From NCBI RefSeq assembly GCF_029227915.1, contig NC_079881.1:21489501-21553500 (forward strand): a DNA stretch of 64,000 bases, in the 5' to 3' direction. Shown piece after piece: positions 10,401-21,374 of the stretch. The notes below the pieces were generated by a model. The model did not search any database. It was not told where the DNA came from and saw nothing but the letters and a program-made list of their open reading frames with translations. The translations under genes were made by a program, and so were the position numbers. The stretch comes from Hydractinia symbiolongicarpus (lineage: Eukaryota > Cnidaria > Hydrozoa > Anthoathecata > Hydractiniidae). Position 1 is the stretch's first letter. Every line of letters starts with the position of its first letter.

Positions 10401-13400
10401 CTGATGTTACAGTGCAACGCAATAACATAAATATAACGTCAATATTTTAATTTAAATTAGTGAAGCCACTACAGTGCACTTTGAGGTCAAATAACTTGGA
10501 AACGAGGTGGTGACATCAGTTATTTTTCACCGCGTTGGTAACTAGGGACCACCTGAGATCAATTTTGGTATATTTTCCAAACTTAGGTCCCTGAATCCTT
10601 TTCTTAATGGACAGGTTGATGACTTTATCAAAAAACCTTTAAACTCTCTGCAACAGTTTGTCAAAGATTCATGATTCTATATATTTCCTTGATCAGCGTT
10701 TTAAAATATATACGATGAAGGCAATGGGTATATAAAATATTTCAAGTTTTGACGGATCTATTCTTGCTGAGGTCAGTTAAATTTTAAACCCTTATATCTC
10801 CTAAGGCATTCGTCAAAAACATATGATCCTATACATTATTTTGACCAGCATTTCAACCTCTACACACTACAGACAAAGAATGAACAAATTTCGTCAATTT
10901 TTTTACCTGCACTGCACTGCTGACGTTAGTAAAACATCTAAAACAATCCATTTTATATTGTCCTTTTTCTAATTGCATCAGAAAAATTTTTAAACCCTGA
11001 TATCTCATTAACCGTTCATCGAAAGCACATGACCATTACATCATATATATGCATTTTCTTAATCAGTGCTTTAAGCTCTACACAATAGAGGCAACTTGAA
11101 AACAGGATTCTATTTTTTTTTTGTGGATGGATTGCTGACGTCATCAAAATTTTTATCTTGCCTCAGTGGATTTTTCCACAGGCTTTATCGATTATACATG
11201 AATTGCATGTGTCGGTCTGTGACAGACAAGTGGATGTGATCATATTTTTTTTGAAGTAGCCAAAAAGCATGTCTAATTTGTTAAGCATGTTCTAGCACAA
11301 TAACAGCACATTAGACTAACGTCAATAGCATTTATAAAATAACTAAAGTCATTGCATTGCACTTTTGGGTTTAAGACAGAATATCTTAGAAACGACAAAT
11401 GGAAATAACCAGTGTCATTTCCACATGTGTAACCGGGGAGTACCTGGGGTCACACTTATATGCTACTTTTGTGGAAAAAAATTAAAGTTGTACATTTACA
11501 AAACTCAGCGGCGAAATAAATTAAAAGGAAAAAGAAGTGACATAAGTTAACATAAGTAACATAAGTAAGAAACATTTGACGATTTACTGGTCTGATTGAC
11601 TTTATATTATATTTCACTAAAATGAGAATTTGTTTGTCATTTAACACCAGTTTTGAGGGTTTCTTTTATTTTCAAACCATGGCTGGCATTAACTGAAGCG
11701 CAATGATAAGTGTACAATGGCTACGTTGAGATCAAGGGATAATACATTGTTTCCTATTTTAGGCTATTCACAAACAAAAGGTTTTAGTTTGGTGACTTTA
11801 TGCTTTTTGTCACATCTAACCTTGGAACAAGACGTCATAACTGTTGTAAACTTTGTAAACAATGACATAAAAATGCTTTTGATTAAAGAAACTTAAATTT
11901 TAATGCATTTGATGCAAATACAATGAAATATGTTAATCGTCTCTTTGACTAAATTCTTCTCACTTATTTCATGATTTAGACACTTTATGTTAGACACAGG
12001 CCTGGTTGTAGGCAGTCGAGTGACACAACACTCGCCTTAAAACTTAAACCGTAGATGTGTTACGGATACTGTGCATCTTAACTGGCTAGGGAGGGTGATT
12101 CATATTTTTCGTAATTTAAGGTATATGTTAACACATCTTACATCAAAAGAACTTGTCAAATGTATCTCACTTATATTGTTATAATGAAAGTGCGACATCA
12201 AACGAAAAAATCATTCGAAACTTTTGAGAAAGTGTTTTAAATTTTAGAAAATTATCTATATTATTAGAAAAAAAATTATCACATATTGTCTGTAACAATG
12301 ATGTTCAGAAGATTCTTTTTTTGATATTTTATAATTTTATTATCTGTTTTTATATTAGCAATCACAACGTGTATAATAAAATTAGTTGCAGTAATGGGGA
12401 GGTAGTTGCACGTATATATATACTTTATTCGTTGTAATTTTTTAATATTTAAAGTGGTCACCTGTTGCTTGAGAGTAGCTAAACTAAAAAAACAAACAAA
12501 AAATTATCATTTAAATTTAATTTTGACATTTTTCATTATTAAGCCCAGAGGCAGACCGAGAAAGACTTGACAGGAGGTTATAAGGACAGATTTGATACAA
12601 AGGAAGTTGAGTTTAGATCTAACACAGTCTAGATCAGATTGGAAGGGGGTCATTAATATACCCCATCCAACCCATGTTAGCTAGATAGATAGATAGATAG
12701 ATAGATGTGCATATTTTACATGGCTAGCCTCACAAATATCGAGGGATATACATCCAACAGCCCACACAGTTTGCCATCTTCCCAATTTCCCTCACATGGC
12801 TTGGGTTAACCCGGGGCTATGGTAACATTCACTCGCCCATGTTGAATCGCCGTCAAGAGGAATCGAACCCCGGTCTCCCCCACAGAGTACGAGAGCTATA
12901 ACCACTAATCTACGGCGCCATAAAGCATGGAAAACGGACGTTAAGCCGAGAATGATGATGATTTCAACGGCAATTAAAAATTAAATCCTGGGCACTAGGT
13001 TGCGAAATATATATTTCAATAACACATAGAAATGATACCTGCTATACACTGTTACTTTACCAGAAGCAAATCATTTCAATATGCTCAAAGTGATTGCAAA
13101 GATATAAAAATATTAGCATAGCATTGAACACAGAAGAGTTGTTTTTAGAGAGGGCATGAGAATTTTAATTAAGGAGAAATAATTAAATTGCATAAGGGAA
13201 GTAAGGTTACATGATCACATAATAATGTGCAGATTTTATCCATGTAAGCACATCCTCCTTTTTAAACTCCTATCTAAAAAATTGTGGCTAAAAGTGACTA
13301 TAAAGTTAGCTAACTATGTAGTCATTTAGATTATTGCTAGATTATTGTTAGTTGTTTAAGAACTATAGCTGCAACGAGCTAGCTATTGCTAGCTAAATGA

Positions 13401-13620
13401 AATTAACAATGCAAAATTTTTATTAAACTTTGTTGTTGCACCTTCAACTTTGATTTAATATGTCTTTTACCTTATCCGAAGGCAGGTCGGGATCTTCTGT
13501 CGCTAATCTGGCTAAAAAACTTTCAGGTTCTTTAGTTAAACTTGTTTTTGTAGTTAGAAAAGTTATTCCACCGACATTTAATTTTATCCAACTACGTGAA
13601 GTGCATCCATTTCCTGCCAT
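7433..13620 (-). CDS. KCTD5: BTB/POZ protein of the KCTD2/5/17 group
   Basis: This is a predicted substrate adaptor for Cullin-3 ubiquitin ligases; in mammals KCTD5 acts on G-protein beta-gamma. Six minus-strand exons join in frame: 13620-13471, 10162-10054, 9608-9529, 9111-9016, 7837-7703 and 7456-7433, giving 197 residues. Exon 1 has [18 protein letters not shown] and ends SDK. Exon 2 continues [19 protein letters not shown] then NYLRHGK. Exon 3 has [18 protein letters not shown]. Exon 4 has [19 protein letters not shown] then DGWRFEQ, and exon 5 has [20 protein letters not shown]. The start is the Met at 13620, just before the BTB fold; an in-frame Met upstream gives no family-like residues. 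Exon 5 can splice at its GT (7702) to a short last exon ending KVFQLRGT, like the family's KILQERG ending, or read through to KVLLV and stop at 7688. KCTD2 or KCTD17 are equally possible symbols. Confidence 0.92.
7926..8683 (+). repeat. unclassified interspersed repeat, copy A, inside KCTD intron
   Basis: It begins near AGTCGATAAAGCCCGTGG and ends near GCGTATTATTATATAAGAG. Internal blocks (the CCTGTCCATT area at 8333-8346, the GGTCCCTAGTTA and CACCACCTCGTTTCCAAGTT area at 8397-8458) reappear reverse-complemented at 10290-11200. No coding capacity is seen. It is a non-autonomous element of unknown class, sharing its head with the repeats at 4588 and 29733. Confidence 0.65.
8690..9010. other. 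KCTD intron sequence
   Basis: AT-rich intron with polypyrimidine runs. Nothing is recognised between the repeat copy and exon 4. Confidence 0.4.
10290..11200 (-). repeat. unclassified interspersed repeat, copy B, opposite to copy A
   Basis: It is the reverse complement of the 7926-8683 family. It has AACTTGGAAACGAGGTGGTGA at about 10494-10514, ACTAGGGACCACCTGAGATCA at 10540-10560, and a right end GTGGATTTTTCCACAGGCTT then TATCGATTA near 11166-11195. It lies in the first KCTD intron, so copies A and B form an inverted pair flanking exons 2 to 4. Confidence 0.65.
11205..11460 (-). repeat. truncated third copy of the same repeat, tandem to copy B
   Basis: GTCTGTGACAGACAAGTGG, TGTCTAATTTGTTAA, AACGTCAATA and the GAAACGA and ACCGGGGAGTACCTGGGGTC blocks follow the order seen at 10320-10560. 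The copy stops near 11460, so only one end of the element is present. Confidence 0.55.
11461..12540. other. KCTD intron 1, unassigned
   Basis: AT-rich intron. There is a short imperfect run of CATAAGT units near 11539-11570. No RNA gene or coding exon is recognised. Confidence 0.4.
12541..12966 (+). mobile_element. non-LTR retrotransposon 3' tail, split by a SINE
   Basis: Positions 12546-12680 read PRGRPRKT, a stop where Trp is usual, [31 protein letters not shown]. This resembles the RGRPxKTWxExVxxDL carboxy tail seen in many LINE-type reverse transcriptases. The tail resumes after the SINE at 12921 with GCATGGAAAACGGACGTTAA then GCCGAGAATGATGATGAT. A second copy in the other orientation lies at 18396-18545 without the insertion, which defines the empty site. 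Confidence 0.6.
12681..12920 (-). mobile_element. tRNA-derived SINE
   Basis: On the minus strand it starts GGCGCCGTAGATTAGTGG and has an A-box-like region (12912-12893). The B box GGTTCGATTCC is complementary to 12859-12869. A tRNA-unrelated body follows (with ATGTGAGGGAAATTGGG), and it ends in a (TCTA)n tail complementary to 12683-12706. A tRNA-like head, an unrelated body and a simple-repeat tail are the usual SINE build. It sits inside the LINE tail; the uninterrupted relative at 18396 supports a later insertion. Confidence 0.8.
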
Positions 13621-13881
13621 TTTGTGCCTTACTTCTTCTTTTCGTTCGCCTTTAAAAGCCGTGGGCTTACCTACATAACAAAGGTACATGGATACATTTT
13701 TGAAAATATTTTTTGTCAAAAAAGGTTTTATCTGCTGTAGGTTGACCGCGGATAGTAAACAATTTTATTCTGACCCATATTGAAATTCATTCACGGTGAA
13801 TACGGACGTTCTTTTGTCGTGGGTGAATGAAAAGTTGGTGAGAAAGAGACTAGAGATAGCTAAAACCAAAAGGAGTCCATC
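13621..13881. promoter_or_regulatory. putative bidirectional promoter, KCTD / PHF5A
   Basis: The start codons of the minus-strand KCTD gene (13620) and plus-strand PHF5A (13882) are 261 bp apart. Both 5' UTRs and promoters must fit here unless a non-coding first exon lies farther out. No TATA box is evident. There is a GACCGCGG motif at 13743-13750. Confidence 0.5.
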
Positions 13882-16800
13882 ATGGCAAAACATCACCCTG
13901 ATTTAATATTTTGCCGTAAACAACCTGGTGTTGGTAAGTTGACAAAATTAAAGATTATAGAAAAAAGACAAAGGTCACGTTCAGGTCTCTCATACGAAAA
14001 ATGTGTATTCCCAAATTTTACCTAGGATTTGAGAAGGGTGTTAATCCTGCTTTTACAGGCCATTAAGGTATTATTTATTTCACAAGGCAGGGTGTTAATT
14101 CTTATGAGGTACTAATTCGATGAGAATACCTGCATTCAAAATATGTCAGATTGGTGTATTTTCAGGGAATAGAAACGAGGGTGCCGATAAGCCGCATACG
14201 CCGTAAAAAGTGCGGGTGTTTTCGGGCGAGTTCGGCGTTTTAAAAAAATTCAGGTATTTGCCCAAAAAACCCGCATAGTCCCAAACAATGCCTGAAAGAA
14301 AAAATTTTTCACTATAAATGACTCTCGAAGAATTATTTAAAAAAGTATAAAAATTATACTTATATATAAACTATATAAAACTATATGGTAGCTAAGTTCT
14401 TAAAAGAACTGTTATTTACGGTTTTGACAAGATTTACTTGATAAATAACTTATATATAAACTTTCTTACCTCCATTTTCTTCAAGCGCGTTCTTTGAATT
14501 GTCGTCCGCCATGTTTATGTTACAAGGTGTTGCATTTCGGGAATGATTCGGTCGTGTTTGGAAAAGTGCGGGCCGTTTCGGCGGACAACCGTCAATTTAA
14601 TTCGAAAAGTTGCCCAAACTCGCCCTTATATATGCAGGTATTTTGGCTTATTGGCACCCTCTTGAAATAGACCATTTCGGAGATTATGTGCCATTATGGA
14701 TTTTCGAAGCCCGGTGTTGCAAGTTGAACTATGAAACCTATATGCCATAGTAGAAAACTCTCTTAAAACACACAAAAAGAAACAAGTTTTGTATACACTC
14801 TTAGCGTGTTTAGGTCTTCGTAATGTTTTTATCTAAGTAACAGGGGATAACACCAGAGAACATTTATTTAGCTTTGGTCTATTGATGAATTAGAAATAGC
14901 AATTAAATACACATGTAGGATTTTTTGTTTTGGATTTTATAAGAGTTGTTTATTGAATAAATGATATAGAAAACAGTCTTCCACTACCATTGCTCGACAT
15001 TAAAAGAATAAGTTATACATGGAAATAAATGTTAAAATAAATGTTGTTTTGGGTTGATTCGGATTTCTTCAGGCAAAATTTTAATTTTTTTAAAATATGC
15101 CGGAAGTCCTCTGACAGCCCCCATAGTTTTTGTGGCGTTTCCAGCGAGTCAGAAAAATGCGAACGTTTAAGGACGAGTTTTGCGTTTTGGAAAGAAATCA
15201 AGTTTCACCTGAAAAAACCCCTCATGGATCAATGTTTGAGATATAAAAAAATGGAGATGCAGATGGACAGATAAATTGTTGTAGGACGACCTTTTTTTTT
15301 CAAAAGAAGTTATTTTTTAACAAGTTGCCATAGCAAAGTCCATTCTCAAACAAGAGATTTTCTTAAATAGATAACAAGTCATATTAACCCTTTCCCTCCC
15401 ATGGGCCCGCAGAGCGAGTCCTAAAAAACCCCTTTAATTCCCTGAGGTCTTTAAAATATGCCAGTCTCTGCCGTCTTACGGGCGGTAAAATAGCGTGTTC
15501 TGTACAGCAATGGAAAATAGAAAAATTTGTTGAACAGGAACTGAAAACCCTCTCAAATTATGAATATCTTACAGAGGCTATTGTATTTTGAAAATTGTTA
15601 GAAAATGACCCAGTGCTTTATCCAAACAAGTCCTTTCAACTGTATCATACTGTTTTTGAGTACTCGAAGGAGTAACTTTGTTGTGGAAAGTTATTTATAT
15701 ACCATCATAACATGTTCTACGTGTTAGTGATAGCATGGAAACCAGACTCCTGAGCTAAAGAATGAGTCAAAAAGTCTGAAAGGAAATTTGGGTTTAAGTT
15801 GAATATTTTTATCCTTATCACGCTTTCTTTTTGTTACAGTCAATCTGACTGTTTCCATGGAACCGCTCAAAATCTTTGATAAGTGTGAAACAGCTTTAGC
15901 TATTGTCATCAACTTTTCAGAGAAAGTCCCTAATATATAGACTAGTCATATGCAGTTGTAATATATTTAAATATGCTTTCTAAGGTATAATTATTTTCTT
16001 TTAAAAATCAAAAAAAGGAAAAAAAAGATTTTTTTAATCCTGCAATTTTTGGTCAGATGATGTTGAAAATATTTTAGGAAAATTTTTCCACATATTTTCT
16101 GAACTGACTATCTATCACAAAAAAAGGGTGAAAATTTGAGACAATTTGACCCAGGGGTCAGGTTTTTATTAGGTGTTGAGTGTTGATGGTCAATAATGCT
16201 GTTTTTTACCCGAGGAAACATGAGGGATTTCCATAGGAGGGAAAGGGTTAAAGCCCACCTTTGCTCCAGTAGATTGCCTTATTACCCTTATAATATATGG
16301 CCGCTTTGCTGATTTTGAAAAAAAGATGTATAAAGAATAATTGCTAAAAACTAAACATTGTGTTTTTTCTGACGGAAACACTCCACACTTCCCAACACAT
16401 TTAATGATTGATGTGTTACAGCCTGCAAAAAAATTAGGTAACTCCCTCGACATGGTAGATCCTGGGAAAGTCAAAAGACAGTGTATATATATAATTTTAA
16501 AATGAATGTTTTTCCACTTTTCACGTTTTTTTAAATTACATCAAGATATTTCTTAAAAGAAAAAATCTAAATCTGGCAAAATCTAAGTAAATACATCAGC
16601 ACGAAACTTGGACAATCTGAATTCTTTAAAAATGAGAAGTGAATGTTGATGTTAAGTGAACATAGCCATTGAACCAACTTAGCGAAAGAGTCAAAAGACA
16701 AGTAGCCAACAATTATTTTTTTAAGTTCTGAAAACAGAACAATATAATGATGGAGAGTCCCTCCTAAGGATAGGTGACTATGGGTGCAGGCCTTGGCATG

Positions 16801-19800
16801 AGTTTTAGTTGCGAGTGTGACAAATTGCACGCACAAATGGCCCTGGACGTGTGATGGCGTGCAGTTTTTTTTAAAATTGTTTTAACGTTTCTGAACTTCA
16901 TGTTTTTCTTCCACCAGGCTTTCTCGGGTTCTTCAAAATATGTTACTTATTATTAAAATCCACATCAACTTGTTCCTGAGAAAAAGTCACTAGCTAACAA
17001 AAAGAATAATATTAGAGCACATCATCACCCTGGCATCGCCACCTGCCGCCATCTTTAAATTAAACTTTGGGAATTCGGTTCCATATAATTCAATAATTTT
17101 TTGACCAAAGCAAACCATGTTTATATGTAATACTGAGCAGATAAATTTTATAAAAATTGAAACGATAATTTCTATGATCCCGTCTTCATGTTCTTTAAAC
17201 GATCTAATGCCATCTTTTCGTTTTCTGCGATCCCGTTTTTATGATTTTTAAACGATCTACGACGATCTTTTGGCTTTCTACAATGCTGTTTCCATCATTT
17301 TTAAATGATCTACGGCGATGCAACAAAATGCAACGCAACAAAATTAATAAAACTTAGGATTCATGAAAATGGCAAATTACTTTATTTGTTTTAATCTTCG
17401 TCAAGTAGGTTGAATTTGATCAACCGAAACTAATATTTGAAAACTACTACTTTTAGCCACATGCACAAAAATCAAGGCATGTGAGTATCAAAACAGTGTT
17501 CTCAAAATAGAAATAAAAAAACAGGTAGCAGTGCGCAAGATACAAAGCTATTATAAAAAGTTTTAGTATGATCGCTTTGATTTACATTCTTCGCATAAAC
17601 ATGATTTTGCATTAAACACAAAACACTTTACGAGTGTTAATTCATTTTTTAAAAATATCTTTTAACAGATAGTTAACACTTTTAAACAATACCATGCATG
17701 TTACATGTAAGAACAAAAGGATTCATGAAATCGTATTGTTATGACTCGTGCACAACGATTACCATAGAAAAAAAATAAGTTCATCATGTAAACAAAAGAT
17801 ATGCGAAGGTTCCTTATGTAGACATAAGATCGTTATATGACGTTGTAAAACTCTTGTACATGTAAAGTTAGATTTAAGCTGTACTATACCCTGTTTTAAA
17901 TTAATTTCTCGTATGTAAATTATTTTTCGTGGTGCAGTTAAAACTGCAGTTAAAAAAAGATTAAGAAATAACAATGCAAGGTAAATAAGGAAATCACTTT
18001 GAATGTTATACGATTTTGTGTGTGTGCTCAATCGCATACCTCTCATGGCAAGGCCTGTGGATGAGGCGTAAATGAAGTTACCTTATTGTTCAAAACATCT
18101 TTGCTTTTTTAACTTCAACGTGAGTTTTTGCTAGTTTAGTTTTTTTTTTCAGATATTGTATTTTTTTTTATGAACATTTGCTACTTTATAGGACCTATCT
18201 AATGTCGTCATTACCCCTGATGTCACCAATTTTAAAAACAGAACACTGATGTGTCACTTTAGCAAATAAATATTTTTGATTCTTGCTTCCACAAAAACAT
18301 TTTTTATTAACTTTTCCCTTGTATTCTTCAAAAAAAATTTTATCTCTGCTTTGTTTCCTCAAAAAATTATTTTTTTAATGTGTCATATATCAAAAGATGA
18401 TGATAATCATCCATCATCATTCTCAGCTTAACTTCCAGTTTCCATGCTAGCTTTGTTTGGATGGGGTATTTTAATGACTCTTCCAATCTGATCTAGACTG
18501 TGTTAGATCTAAATTCAAATTTGTCTGCATTCCTTAAATGAATTAGACAAATGCTATCATTTTGAAAATATTAAAAAAGGAAGTTAGGGTGGAGAGATTT
18601 CCTATGTTCAAAGACTCATTTATCGTGTTTGGGGTTAATAATCTCAAATGTTCCCCAATTTTCTGTTGCAGAAGCATAAATTTAAATACTTTTTGCAGTC
18701 AACAAGTTATACAGAAGACTAAGGAAATAACTGACGTCCTGAACTTCTTGCAAAAATGCATTGGTTGGTTAGTTAGATTGTTTGCGTAGGTCTTCTGATC
18801 AGCAAAAATAAATTTGTTTCCAGTACCGTGAAACAATTTGCTGCATTGCTAGAAACTTAGCAGCAATGTTATTACTGAGAAAAAGTTGATATGCAAGTGG
18901 TCCCGTTAAAGCTTTATTTGTGGGGATTTCTTCATCGAAAGTCATTCTTTTCCCTCACCCAAAAATGGTACTACGTGACATTTAAACAAGTTTGCAAACA
19001 ACTCAGTTTTACACCGACCTGAAAAAAGACAATTTTTAAAGTAAACAGGGTTGTGCGATTCTTTAGCTAAATATTTTTTTGTGTTGGTAGGATAAGTGTT
19101 TTTGTCACTTTCAAGTTTTCATAGGGTTACAAGATACACTGGTGCTGTGCTAAGATTAAATGTTTTTTTCAAATAAATGCACAGTTTTTCTTAAATTGAT
19201 TTAAAGACACTTTTTATGGGATATGTAACTTATGCACACTCTATAGCCTATAGACAACCCTGATTAAAAATATTTTTTGTTGTTTAAGTATACAACTTCG
19301 TTTTGTGTGATTCAATTTTCTATGTTCATTTTAGCTATTGGAAGGCTTTGTGAAAAAGGTGCGTAAAATGCTTTTGTGTGTTAGTATATTTTGTTTGCTT
19401 TTTTTCTGTTTGTTTGTTTGTTTGTTTGTTAGTTTATCTGTTTGTTTGTTTTGTTTGTCCATTTAGCTTGATAGTTTGTCTTCTTTTTTGTTTTTAGATG
19501 ATGGCAAATGTGTAATATGTGATTCATACGTGCGTCCTTGCACTTTGGTTCGAATCTGTGACGAATGTAATTATGGCTCATACCAGGGACGTTGTGTTAT
19601 ATGTGGTGGTCCAGGAGTATCAGATGCGTATTATTGTAAAGAATGCACTGTGCAGGAAAAAGATGTAAGTTATAGTGCAGAGAAGATTTAGCATAATTGA
19701 GGAATTCTCCATAGTACACTAAAAAGTTTTCACAAGTCGTTTTGTCATCAATTTGCATGAGAAGCATTTTGAACAGAGAATCTTTAGTAGATGTTTTTTC

Positions 19801-20299
19801 TGGGTAATTTTTCTGCTTTTACCGAGAAGCTATATCAAGCTTCAAATATTTAAAAAAAATCACAATTTGTGTCCCCACGGACATGGGGGCAGGGGTGTCA
19901 AAAAGCACACAGGCATGGAAAAGGAGGGAGAGGGGGTAAAAAAATTGTCAGGCGGACGTCCTTTTATGGATGGCCTCATATATGAAAACAAAATTTATCA
20001 ATTCATTCTAAAATAAAGATGATTTTGATAGATTTTATTCTGGGTGTAATTCTTTTGTTAAAATAACCGATGCTGAATGATCACGATATGAATTGTATTA
20101 TAAAGCTTTTTTTCTGGATTTTTAAGAAAACTATTTCATTTTTTACCACTCGCCAAATTAAATCCACAGCATCCTCAGTTAAAGTATTTTTTGTCTATTT
20201 TATTATTAGCGAGATGGCTGTCCGAAAATTGTAAACTTGGGAAGCTCGAAAACGGACTTGTTTTACGAAAGAAAGAAATACGGCTTTAAGAAACGCTAA
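13882..20299 (+). CDS. PHF5A: PHD finger-like protein 5A, SF3b subunit
   Basis: PHF5A is a core subunit of SF3b in the U2 snRNP and contacts the branch-site adenosine pocket together with SF3B1. Exons are 13882-13933, 19335-19358, 19498-19664 and 20210-20299. They join to 110 residues, the same length as the human protein. The sequence follows [25 protein letters not shown], then [39 protein letters not shown], and the end [10 protein letters not shown]. The protein is a knot of three zinc sites. At residue 26, where the family has a zinc-binding Cys (CEKCDGKC), the exon 2/exon 3 junction here gives Asp (CEKDDGKC). The lengths show that no codon is missing. Intron 1 is 5.4 kb and holds several MITE-type elements. 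A poly(A) signal is at 20375-20380. Confidence 0.95.
14179..14661. mobile_element. inverted-repeat MITE in PHF5A intron 1
   Basis: Terminal inverted repeats GAGGGTGCC(G/A)ATAAGCC are at 14179-14195 and in complement at 14645-14661. Beyond that, both ends contain matching GGGCGAGTT blocks. The length is 483 bp and there is no ORF. No convincing target duplication is visible, so the superfamily is open. Confidence 0.7.
14662..15383. other. PHF5A intron 1, unassigned
   Basis: AT-rich intron between two MITEs. Overlapping short ORFs near 15013-15274 on both strands look like chance reading frames. Confidence 0.4.
15384..16251. mobile_element. piggyBac-type MITE with TTAA target duplication
   Basis: The element at 15388-16247 (860 bp) is flanked on both sides by TTAA (15384-15387 and 16248-16251). 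Its ends are inverted: CCCTTTCCCTCCCATGGG inward from the left, and CCCTTTCCCTCCTATGG inward from the right. TTAA duplication with C/G-rich ends beginning CCC is the hallmark of the piggyBac superfamily. No transposase is encoded, so it is non-autonomous. Confidence 0.8.
16252..17170. other. PHF5A intron 1, unassigned
   Basis: AT-rich intron DNA with only short, unsupported ORFs. Confidence 0.4.
17171..17322 (+). repeat. degenerate tandem repeat, about 54-bp unit, 2.7 copies
   Basis: The motif TTCTRYGATCCCGTTTTTAT, followed by TTTTTAAACGATCTACGRCG, recurs three times with drift (near 17171, 17224 and 17277). Confidence 0.65.
17323..18395. other. PHF5A intron 1, unassigned
   Basis: AT-rich intron with poly(T) runs. 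Nothing is recognised. Confidence 0.4.
18396..18545 (-). mobile_element. LINE 3' tail fragment, uninterrupted relative of 12541-12966
   Basis: On the minus strand it shares TTTAGATCTAACACAGTCTA, GATCAGATTGGAAG, CCCCATCCAA, GCATGGAAACTGGAAGTTAA and GCTGAGAATGATGATGG with the plus-strand copy at 12541. No SINE lies between CCATCC and GCATGG. Truncated at its 5' side. Confidence 0.65.
19405..19463 (+). repeat. (TTTG)n simple repeat
   Basis: An imperfect run of TTTG units in the short intron between PHF5A exons 2 and 3. Confidence 0.85.
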
Positions 20300-20380
20300 T
20301 CAAAATGAAACTCCTGTCAAAAGATGATCTCGATGATGGTACTGTATTTTGATGAATGGATACGTCAGTAGTGAAATAAA

Positions 20381-20867
20381 GAGAATTGGGAATATGAAGA
20401 GACGGAACGTGAAATTTTTATGTTTTTTGTAAATATTTCTACCTTTTTCACATTAAGAATGTCTTCTTTCGCGAATCTGATTTTTTTTATTTTTTGTTTT
20501 CTTTGGAAAAGAAAACATTCTTTATTCTTATATGGAATTAAGTGAGTATTCTAAAAAAGGTGGTGTTGGTTGATCTAAACAGTAGGACGGTTGCATCCGT
20601 TTTTATAAAAGTTAGAATCCGCTAAGGAGAATGTAAGGCATATGGAGGATCAACTAGCTCTGAAAATGGATTAAGCTTAAAATTCATTACTCCTTATTTC
20701 CGTCAAAAAGTTTAAAAATTTTTTTTCCTACAAAATCTTTTCCATTATCCAAAGAATTTTTTGATTTTTATCAAAATGTGTAAGCCGTCTTCACAGATAA
20801 TATGATAGTAGATAAAACACCAACAACGCTCATTTTGGCGAAGAAGGATTTTTTACTTTATGTTGAT
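20381..20867. other. intergenic downstream of PHF5A
   Basis: AT-rich DNA after the PHF5A poly(A) signal. No feature is recognised. Confidence 0.4.
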
Positions 20868-21374
20868 AAATTTTCGCGAGGATTAATTATGCGAATTCTT
20901 TCTTTATTCGCGAAAATTTGTTTGCACGAAATTACTAAAAATGACTGAAATTAACTTTGCGAAACGTTTGGAAATAAAAAATAATTTTTTTTCTTTAGTT
21001 TCTCTCCGTAATTATTTTTGTGATAGGTAAAAAAATGGCTCTGAGATATGAGCAATCTCGATTAAACCTGCTTTATCTCAACGAATAAAATAAAATTAAA
21101 CTATAATAAATTAAACGTACACAAGTGAAAATAATAGTTCGCGAAACGTGATTTAACAGAAACTATCAAGCGTGACATGAGATATCTTAATAACTTGGTT
21201 ATTGTTTCATGTAAAGGATCTCCTTTGTACAATCGATCAAAATATTTAGCTTTCAATCTTACAATTGCAAAGAGTGATCACTGTAACAGGATAAGGGGAG
21301 AAAATTTTTCGAGAAAAAATTTACGGGAAGAAATTTTGCGAATTTTGCTTAATTTGCTCATTCGCGAAAATTAA
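20868..21374. mobile_element. possible MITE with AATTTTCGCGA ends
   Basis: The left end reads AAATTTTCGCGAGGATTAAT and the right end, in complement, TAATTTTCGCGAATGAGC, with further GCGAATT-type motifs inside both ends. The inverted match is short and no target duplication is clear. Confidence 0.35.

Noticed and set aside
12848-12920. A functional tRNA gene on the minus strand
   Set aside because: The A and B boxes are present, but it continues into a SINE body with a simple-repeat tail and sits inside a LINE tail.
13460-13678. Plus-strand ORF opposite KCTD exon 1
   Set aside because: It is the antisense shadow of the BTB-coding exon, which matches the family on the minus strand.
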